Below are positions 7,240 to 12,327 of a DNA stretch of 13,592 nucleotides, piece after piece. A model generated the notes under the pieces. The model had not been told where the DNA came from. It did not search any database and saw only the letters and a program-made list of their open reading frames with translations. Numbering within the stretch: position 1 is the stretch's first letter; every line of letters begins with the position of its first letter. Both the position numbers and the translations under genes were made by a program. Source of the stretch: Syntrophaceae bacterium (lineage in GTDB: Bacteria; Desulfobacterota; Syntrophorhabdia; Syntrophorhabdales; WCHB1-27); NCBI GenBank assembly GCA_003165115.1, contig PLSJ01000197.1, forward strand, positions 5,527 to 19,118. Reading direction: 5' to 3'.

Positions 7240-7690
7240 CTACAGGAAGGCTAAGCGTAGTCATCTGTTGCCGAACCCGAGTCACAAATACGGCTGGCGA
7301 AGGGACAAACCTGATGATGCATTTATTCCGTCCATCGTGCACGATCGCAAGCTTGCCAAAATCCAGCATTGCCCCCAGCGCGGGCTGAAAGAATTCGATG
7401 GTAACGATCTTATTCAGCGGGACATCGGAGAACTTCACCAGGGGAAATCCGGCATTGATCAAGACCCTCCTTTGGGTCAATCCAATTTCCGACCTGCGGA
7501 AACTGAGGTAAGAGAATATACCCCAAAGAAGGCCGAAAGCCATGAGCGCCATCGCGTGGGGCCCCTGAGACTTGAGCGCCAGCCCGCCCAAAAAAATGAG
7601 AAGCATCGGTCCGAAAAAAATTGCGTAATGACACTTCGTGCGATAGATGATCGTTTCGTCCTTTGTCAGCGTGTCATCGATCGAATTCAT
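7235..7690 (-). CDS. Bacterial PH-domain membrane protein (bPH2/DUF304-like)
   Basis: 151 residues. A short N-terminal segment (DETIIYRTKCHYAIFF) precedes two membrane helices (about 24-41 and 48-63). A cytoplasmic beta-rich domain begins IGLTQRRVLINAG and continues through PLNKIVTIEFFQPALGAMLDFGKLAIV. That pattern, with '(T)xxRVxxxxG', 'PLxKI', 'LGxxLxFGxxxI' and a closing helix VFVTRVRQQM, is typical of small YdbT/bPH2-type proteins. The function of the family is poorly defined. The ATG is preceded by GAGGGA at about the right distance. Its 3' end touches the truncated end of the integrase frame, and its start lies 116 bp from the end of dctM, so it may be the last gene transcribed from the TRAP side or a separate unit. 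It may belong to the decayed insertion. Confidence 0.72.
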   Translation of the reverse strand: MNSIDDTLTKDETIIYRTKCHYAIFFGPMLLIFLGGLALKSQGPHAMALMAFGLLWGIFSYLSFRRSEIGLTQRRVLINAGFPLVKFSDVPLNKIVTIEFFQPALGAMLDFGKLAIVHDGRNKCIIRFVPSPAVFVTRVRQQMTTLSLPVV

Positions 7691-7806
7691 AGGTCCCTCA
7701 ATTGTCGAGGCCCAGCGCCCCTTCTACGCGACTTCAACTGCGTGGGCACCCCGCGGCCGCCGAAAGACCAATCGTGACCCTGTGCAAAGCCCGCTCTTTA
7801 CGCCGG
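7691..7806. other. Short non-coding gap between dctM and the PH-domain gene
   Basis: 116 bp with no convincing gene. It contains a short AAAG-AGCGGG-CTTT hairpin (minus-strand reading) near the dctM end, too weak to call as a terminator, and a GC-rich CCGCGGCCGCCG run. No good promoter pair for the PH-domain gene was found. Confidence 0.5.
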
Positions 7807-9114
7807 TTATCCCTTGCCCATGAGTTGATTGGGCAGCCAGAGAGCAATCTGCGGAAAAAGAAAGAGAATCAGCAAGGCCACCACAAGAGCCGAAAGAAAC
7901 GGGACAACTCCCTTGTAGATAGTTTTGAAAGGAATTCCTGTTATATTCCCCAGGATGAAAACATAGATTGCCACGGGCGGAATAATACCGCCGATCATCA
8001 GGGTAACGCAAATCAGGATGCCGAACCATATTGGATCATAACCGAGCGCGACGGCCGTCGGGAAAAAGATCGGTGTGGCAAGCACCATAAATGCCAGGTC
8101 GTCCATGATTGAGCCGCCCACAAGGTAAATGGCCACTATCAGGAGCATGATGCAAGAACTGGGGATAGCAAGCGAAGACGCCCATTTCGCCGCGATCATG
8201 GGGATTTCCGTTATTGCGAGGAAATGCCCGAAAATAGCAGACCCGGAAATAAGCATGAGAACCATGATGGAGGTTCTCAAGGCCCCCTTAAAAGATCCGA
8301 TAAGCATGCGCCCATTCACTTCCCGCCGCACAAGGGCCAGAAGAAAAATTGCGACGGTCCCTATTGTGCCGGCCTCTGTGGGGCTGAAAAACCCGGTTAT
8401 CATTCCCCCTATGACGATGCCGAAGACAGCAAAAACGACCAAGGCTTCCGGGATCACGGCGAACCTTTCTTTCCATGTCGACTTTGCCGCCCGGGGGGCA
8501 ATTGCAGGCTGAATGCTTACCCATCCGGCTATAACCGCCATAAAAAGAAACGATATCATGAGTGCCGGTATGATCCCTGCGAGGAAAAGCCTGCCTATCG
8601 ACTGCTCGACCTGGAGCCCATAGATAATGAGTACCGTGCTGGGAGGCAGGATCATGCCTATGGTGCTGACGGATGCGATGGTGCCGGCCGAAAGCTCTTT
8701 CTTATACCCGTACCGATCCATTTCAGGCAGCGCGAGGTTTGAAAAGGTCCCGACGGTAGCGAGCGTTGATCCGCACATGGCCTTGAACGCCGTGGCCCCC
8801 ACGACCGTTGTCATGGCGAGACCGCCCGGAATATGGCCAAACCACCGGTGTGCGCCCAGATAGAGTCTCTTCGCGATATTTGAATTTGAGGCAAACTCGC
8901 CCATAATGATAAAGAGGGGAATTACCGTATAACTGTATGTGGTAAAGTTGTCGAAGAAATCTTTGACTACCACATTGGATGCCGCTTGAAACGTCATAAG
9001 AAAGATAAATCCGAAAAATCCGACCAGTATCATGCAATAGGCCATCTCAAGCCCGGAGAGAAATAGCGCCAGCAGCGCAATGATCCCGTATATTCCGACT
9101 GCGACATCACTCAT
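7807..9114 (-). CDS. dctM: TRAP transporter large permease subunit, DctM family
   Basis: 435 residues, about a dozen hydrophobic segments, the normal DctM length. It forms the ion-coupled inner-membrane channel of a tripartite ATP-independent periplasmic transporter, driven by the sodium or proton gradient. Family blocks are visible: GEFASNSNIAKRLY (72-85), ATAFKAMCGSTLATVGTF near 107-124, STIGMILPPSTVLIIYG, FFSPTEAGTIGT, GYDPIWFGILICV and IPPVAIYVF near the C-terminus. The ATG at 9112-9114 has AAAGGAG upstream and overlaps the end of dctQ by 8 bp, so the two are coupled. Substrate specificity is set by the DctP partner. Confidence 0.96.
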   Translation of the reverse strand: MSDVAVGIYGIIALLALFLSGLEMAYCMILVGFFGFIFLMTFQAASNVVVKDFFDNFTTYSYTVIPLFIIMGEFASNSNIAKRLYLGAHRWFGHIPGGLAMTTVVGATAFKAMCGSTLATVGTFSNLALPEMDRYGYKKELSAGTIASVSTIGMILPPSTVLIIYGLQVEQSIGRLFLAGIIPALMISFLFMAVIAGWVSIQPAIAPRAAKSTWKERFAVIPEALVVFAVFGIVIGGMITGFFSPTEAGTIGTVAIFLLALVRREVNGRMLIGSFKGALRTSIMVLMLISGSAIFGHFLAITEIPMIAAKWASSLAIPSSCIMLLIVAIYLVGGSIMDDLAFMVLATPIFFPTAVALGYDPIWFGILICVTLMIGGIIPPVAIYVFILGNITGIPFKTIYKGVVPFLSALVVALLILFLFPQIALWLPNQLMGKG

Positions 9115-9592
9115 CGTCTGCTCCTTTCACCGTTCTTATGAAATCGCAAAATACCGTGAAGCTCTGTAAGAGAAAACTGAGCGAAAGGGCATAAGCAAAC
9201 GGATAATATGGTATCTTGAAGCTGGCCGTACGCTCACCCGTAAGCCTCACGGCCATCCCGTAAGTGAAGAAATTGTAAGCGATGAACAGGAACAGGAGCA
9301 TGCCTACGCACCTCGTCACGATGCTCATGACACGTTTCTTGCCCGGACTCAGCTTCTCCGTCATGATGTCCACGATTACCTGCGCCCCGAGCACGGTGCC
9401 ATAAGGAATAGAGAACCCGAAGACAAGAGCGCCCCCATATTGTATGAATTCCATAGACCCGGTGATAGGATAGCCAAAGTTCCTCAGGATCACATCACAG
9501 AAGGTCACTAGAATCATACACGCCAATATGCAGCCGGCAAGGGCGTACAACGCCTTGTCTACACCGACGATACCTGCCATAAAACGCTTCAT
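9107..9592 (-). CDS. dctQ: TRAP transporter small permease subunit, DctQ family
   Basis: 161 residues with four predicted membrane helices (about 13-34, 48-66, 90-110, 129-150). The conserved DctQ segment DVILRNFGYPITGSMEF (33-49) lies after helix 1. It forms the membrane complex with DctM. The ATG at 9590-9592 follows a GGAG ribosome site. It is separated from dctP by 109 bp containing a strong hairpin, and overlaps dctM by 8 bp. Confidence 0.92.
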   Translation of the reverse strand: MKRFMAGIVGVDKALYALAGCILACMILVTFCDVILRNFGYPITGSMEFIQYGGALVFGFSIPYGTVLGAQVIVDIMTEKLSPGKKRVMSIVTRCVGMLLFLFIAYNFFTYGMAVRLTGERTASFKIPYYPFAYALSLSFLLQSFTVFCDFIRTVKGADDE

Positions 9593-9655
9593 CGCGTGCC
9601 TCCGAATTTAAGAACGAGCCGAAACCAAATTCTTTCCCGTATCATTGCCACCGGG

Positions 9656-9686
9656 CAATAAACGGGGGCTGCGCAAACAGCCCCCG
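9656..9686 (-). terminator. Intercistronic hairpin between dctP and dctQ (attenuator/partial terminator)
   Basis: A 9-bp perfect stem CGGGGGCTG / CAGCCCCCG (9663-9671 with 9678-9686) around a 6-nt loop. On the transcribed minus strand it is followed at once by TTTATTG. It sits 16 bp past the dctP stop and about 70 bp before dctQ. Such a structure would stop part of the transcripts or protect the dctP 3' end, giving more binding protein than permease, as TRAP systems need. The U-run is short and interrupted, so termination is probably incomplete. Confidence 0.75.
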
Positions 9687-9701
9687 CAGTGGACTATGAT
9701 A

Positions 9702-10721
9702 TTATTGGTTTTTCTTCAAGTAATCCTGGCAGAACTTCAATGCTTCATCGCCGGGAAGCCCCTTGGACTTCGTCACCTTGACGTAGTCATCCAGGATCGG
9801 CTTCATTTTTTGAGCCGTCGCCGCCTCATCTTCTTTCGAAACCTTGACGAAAGTCACGCCCTTCCCCTTGGCGAACTTCATGGCGTTGTCATCCAATTCG
9901 ATCCACAGCTTGCCCATCTTTTCGATATACTCCTCATCGATCTTTTCTATCGCCTTTTGATCGGCGGGCGATATCGCATTCCATTTCGCTTTGTTCATAA
10001 TGGTATACATGGATGTCATATACGACATGGGATAGTCTTCAAGCACGGTCTTGACGACCTCGCCGATCTTGAACCCCTGCAGCGCCTCTATCGGAAAAAG
10101 GCATCCGTCGACAACACCTCTCGAAAGGGCGTCGTACGTCTCGGTAACGGGCATGGTTACCGGAGAAGCGCCGAGGTTCTTCACTATGTCCGCGTTCTCC
10201 GCATTGGCCTTTATCCTAAGCCCTTTTATATCGGCAACCGATTTGACCGGCTTCTTGGTAAAAATGAGTCCCGGGGCCGCACCGTGAAGAAACAGGACCT
10301 GTACGTCATCGAATTCTTTCGGTTTGAATTTCCTGTAATATTCATTGGCCAGCTTGGTCGCCTGATAACCGTTCTTGTATCCCAAGGGCTGCTGCAAGAC
10401 CTCCGAAAGCGGAAGTCTGCCGGGCGAATATGCCAGCAGGCTCGTGCCGATATCGACAACGCCCTTTGCCGTGTTGTCGTAAACCTGCATTGGAGGCGAA
10501 AGGATACTGCTCGAAAATACGGTTATCGTTATCCTTCCCGCAGTTGCCTTCTCGACATCCTTAGCCCATTGATCGTACAATTTCGTTATCGCGTGTTGCG
10601 TCGGCCACATGACCGAAAGCCTCAGTTTCATGGCCTTCTGCTGCGCCTGGGCGGATACGGGGATGAGAGAAAGGACAAAGAAGCCAAGTACCAGACAGAC
10701 GAAAAACAACGTTCTCTTCAT
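9702..10721 (-). CDS. dctP: TRAP transporter substrate-binding protein, DctP family
   Basis: 339 residues. A Sec signal peptide (MKRT, hydrophobic 5-22, then PVSAQAQ with likely cleavage after A24 or A26) sends it to the periplasm. The mature part has the DctP fold signatures: LSVMWPTQHAITKLYDQWAKDVEKATAGRITITVF, then KGLRIKANAENADIVKNLGASPVTMPVTETYDALSRGVVDG is the family core (166-206), in which Arg169 is at the position that binds the substrate carboxylate. The ligand is probably an organic acid, identity unknown. The ATG at 10719-10721 has an excellent AGGAGG site. It is the first gene of the minus-strand TRAP operon. Its leader carries a dead acyl-CoA synthetase stub. Confidence 0.95.
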   Translation of the reverse strand: MKRTLFFVCLVLGFFVLSLIPVSAQAQQKAMKLRLSVMWPTQHAITKLYDQWAKDVEKATAGRITITVFSSSILSPPMQVYDNTAKGVVDIGTSLLAYSPGRLPLSEVLQQPLGYKNGYQATKLANEYYRKFKPKEFDDVQVLFLHGAAPGLIFTKKPVKSVADIKGLRIKANAENADIVKNLGASPVTMPVTETYDALSRGVVDGCLFPIEALQGFKIGEVVKTVLEDYPMSYMTSMYTIMNKAKWNAISPADQKAIEKIDEEYIEKMGKLWIELDDNAMKFAKGKGVTFVKVSKEDEAATAQKMKPILDDYVKVTKSKGLPGDEALKFCQDYLKKNQ

Positions 10722-10823
10722 GGTTTACCTCCTCACGGTTTTAATGTAATAACTGTTTTCAATGTAGATGCGTTCCCCCCTTTTTTTGGTTTTCCTGGAA
10801 TTACCGGAGACGTTTTCATTTTG

Positions 10824-10938
10824 TTCCCCCCTCAAGCGATTTTTCAACTCGCGTTTGAGGATCTTTCCCGCGGCGCTCTTGGGCATTTCCTCCGCGGCGA
10901 TATTCTTCCGGCACCTTGAAAGGCGAAAGGCGAAAAAA
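10824..10938 (-). pseudogene. Acyl-CoA synthetase (AMP-ligase) C-terminal stub, frameshifted
   Basis: On the minus strand one frame reads FFRLSPFKVP (10938-10909). Another, beginning 1 base later, reads KNIAAEEMPKSAAGKILKRELKNRLRGE (10907-10824). Together these match the end of acyl-CoA/aryl-CoA ligases, '..RLxxFKVPKxxxFVxELPKSAAGKILRRELR', including the catalytic Lys of the GKIL motif (codon 10865-10863). There are 22 nt between the KVP and MPK blocks where relatives usually have 24, consistent with a 2-nt deletion. Upstream the DNA becomes AT-rich and non-coding, so the rest of the gene (several hundred residues) is gone. After RGE the frame runs on with unrelated sequence to a TAA in the dctP ribosome-site region. 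Confidence 0.72.
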
Positions 10939-10964
10939 GGTGTGATAGATGCATTGGTATAAAC

Positions 10965-10994
10965 ATTTAATTATGACATATTAGCAGATGTCAA
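10965..10994 (-). promoter_or_regulatory. Candidate sigma70 promoter for the TRAP operon
   Basis: Minus strand: perfect TTGACA (plus coordinates 10989-10994), 18-bp spacer, TTAAAT (10965-10970, 4 of 6). The predicted start is near 10958, giving a leader of about 235 nt that includes the dead acyl-CoA ligase stub. No better pair was seen nearer to dctP, though TTGAAA/CAAAAT with an 18-bp spacer exists inside the stub. Confidence 0.42.
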
Positions 10995-11009
10995 TAACTT
11001 TATCAGGCC

Positions 11010-11302
11010 ACCCGTTTCTCGATTATGCGCAATCACTCTACAACAACGACCAGGGGAGGGAGAGAACTCCTCCTTATCCGGTCCAACGCCCTAAAGAAAG
11101 ATTTTCTTCGGGAGAGTGTGCGAGGAGACGATATCTACCCCTGACGGGTGCCTTCAGCCGCTGCTGGTTATGCCGAGGGTATACCCGACCGAGCTGCGGG
11201 CTCGGCCGGAAGGCCCCTTATGGGGCGGTCAGCCGTCCAAACGACACAGGCCGCCGGGCCGCCGCTGCCTTGCTTCCTCGACGAAGTGTTTTAAGGAACT
11301 CA
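11010..11302. other. Non-coding stretch rich in short inverted repeats
   Basis: No believable gene on either strand; the open frames here have no family-like sequence. Between 11137 and 11226 hairpins lie almost end to end: ACCC-ctgac-GGGT (11137-11149), the perfect palindrome GGGTATACCC (11177-11186), CCGAGC-tgcgg-GCTCGG (11189-11205), GGCC-GGAA-GGCC with a GNRA-type loop (11204-11215), and GCCCC-TTAT-GGGGC (11213-11226). None is followed by a T-run. It could be a structured RNA, an operator cluster or gene debris; it matches no riboswitch consensus I know. Confidence 0.45.
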
Positions 11303-11331
11303 TTGACAGCCAGTACCTTGCAACGTAAAAT
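11303..11331 (+). promoter_or_regulatory. Strong sigma70-type promoter for the DUF3237 gene
   Basis: Perfect TTGACA (11303-11308), a 17-bp spacer and TAAAAT (11326-11331, 5 of 6 bases). Predicted start is near 11338, about 60 nt before the ATG at 11398. The leader contains a 6-bp hairpin TCCCTG-aaagca-CAGGGA (11355-11372), ending 13 nt before the GAGGAGGA ribosome site at 11386-11393, that could modulate translation. Confidence 0.75.
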
Positions 11332-11397
11332 GTGTCGGCGTGGCCTGGCAATACTCCCTGAAAGCACAGGGATAATCTACCGGTTGAGGAGGATCGC

Positions 11398-11982
11398 ATG
11401 AGAAGGGGCTGGATCGTAGTAGGGCTGGTCGTGGCAGCACTCACGCTGCCGGGGGTCAGTTTCAGTCAGCAGGCATCAAGCGGCGGTACGACGGTGGCGG
11501 ACGCAAAGGGGTATCAGCCGCCGAAACCGGTGCTGGAGTATATGGCGCGTTTCTATGTCGATCTCGTCGCGCCCGTATGGGAGTTCGGCAAGACGAGCGA
11601 CCTCGGCAACCGCCGCATCATCCCGATCACGGGCGGAAAGTTCGAGGGACCCATGATCAACGGGAAGATATTGAACAACGGGGCCGACTGGCAGGTGGTG
11701 ACAAAGGACGGGCTGGCGATCATCGACACGCGGTACCTTCTTCAGGCGGATGACGGTTCGCTCATCTATCTCCAGACAAAAGGGTTTCGCTACGGTCCGC
11801 CCGAGGTGCTGGCTAAGGTGGGCAAGGGCGAGGCGGTCGATCCAAAACTCTACAGTTTCCGCATGACCATGAACTTCGAGACGGCCTCAAAGAAATACGA
11901 GTTCCTCAACCGCGCCATAGGCGTGGGCTATGCGATGCGGCTCGGCAACGCGGTCGTCTATGATGCCTACCTGCTGAAGTAG
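11398..11982 (+). CDS. Exported DUF3237 domain protein
   Basis: 194 residues. N-terminal Sec-type signal (MRRGW, hydrophobic 6-18, then GVSFSQQASS), then a DUF3237 domain from about residue 45 to the end: GNRRIIPITGGKFEGPMINGKILNNGADW (70-98), LAIIDTRYLLQADDGSLIYLQTKGFRYGPPEVL and the closing FETASKKYEFLNRAIGVG with a C-terminal VVYDAYLL strand. DUF3237 proteins are small beta-barrel-like proteins of unknown biochemical function. In my experience most are about 150 residues without an export signal, so the leader here is notable and places it in the periplasm. The ATG has a strong GAGGAGGA site. The ene-reductase gene follows 345 bp later on the same strand. Function not assigned. Confidence 0.87.
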   Translation: MRRGWIVVGLVVAALTLPGVSFSQQASSGGTTVADAKGYQPPKPVLEYMARFYVDLVAPVWEFGKTSDLGNRRIIPITGGKFEGPMINGKILNNGADWQVVTKDGLAIIDTRYLLQADDGSLIYLQTKGFRYGPPEVLAKVGKGEAVDPKLYSFRMTMNFETASKKYEFLNRAIGVGYAMRLGNAVVYDAYLLK

Positions 11983-12009
11983 ACTCGACCGCAATCAAAG
12001 TGCTTCGAA

Positions 12010-12036
12010 GGGGGGCGGACACGGGCGCCGCCCCCT
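12010..12036. terminator. GC-rich hairpin after the DUF3237 gene
   Basis: GGGGGCGG (12011-12018) pairs with CCGCCCCC (12028-12035) around a 9-nt loop, 28 bp past the stop codon. No T-run follows on the plus strand, so it is terminator-like in position but not a canonical intrinsic terminator; it may stabilise the mRNA 3' end. Confidence 0.5.
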
Positions 12037-12327
12037 GTGCCCTCTCCCCAAACCCGTACCCTCCGCCTTCCCCTAAAGACTATGGTCGTAGCCTCGATAT
12101 TAAGGGATTGGAACGCGAAACTCCATCCGCCGCCTGAAGCCACCGTGTCCTCTCCTATGGGAGGAAGTCTCACTCCGAAAGTGGTACAATAAGCGGGGCC
12201 AGGCCGGAGTTTGACGGGATGGTGGCCGATGGGTCTCAAGCGACTGAAACAGACCGAAGGCATCGGCGCGCGTGCCCCGGCCGCGAAGAGCGGGAAATAG
12301 CGCGAAATAACAGGGAGGAGGAAGGAC
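12037..12327 (+). other. Non-coding leader region before the ene-reductase gene
   Basis: About 290 bp without a convincing gene. It holds an extended -10 element TGgTACAAT (12182-12190, -10 at 12185-12190) but no matching -35, which could start transcription near 12197. A 23-codon frame (12229-12300, MGLKRLKQTEGIGARAPAAK...) lies after it and ends 27 bp before the next ATG. It has no clear ribosome site, so it may be a gene-end relic or a leader peptide; it is not called as a gene. Confidence 0.4.

Noticed and set aside
10733..10819. A 28-codon minus-strand frame (MKTSPVIPGKPKKGG...) with a G-rich ribosome-like site just before dctP.
   Set aside because: It overlaps the end of the ligase stub in a different frame, its product matches nothing I recognise, and the G-run is part of a duplicated GTTCCCCCCT element; the evidence is too thin to call a leader peptide.
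10772..10832. Direct repeat GTTCCCCCCT at 10772-10781 and 10823-10832.
   Set aside because: Only 10 bp and low complexity (C-run); the flanks are unrelated, so chance or slippage is enough.
9645..10919. A 424-codon plus-strand open frame.
   Set aside because: It lies antisense to dctP and the ligase stub, has no family-like sequence, and dctP has a signal peptide, ribosome site and full DctP motifs.
11100..11397. Possible riboswitch upstream of the DUF3237 gene.
   Set aside because: I compared it with the consensus cores I know (cobalamin, TPP, SAM, glycine, c-di-GMP, fluoride) and found no match; the main hairpins also lie upstream of the predicted transcription start.
10988..11401. A 137-codon plus-strand open frame in front of the DUF3237 gene.
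   Set aside because: Its amino-acid pattern is not protein-like, it spans the inverted repeats and the promoter, and it has no ribosome site.
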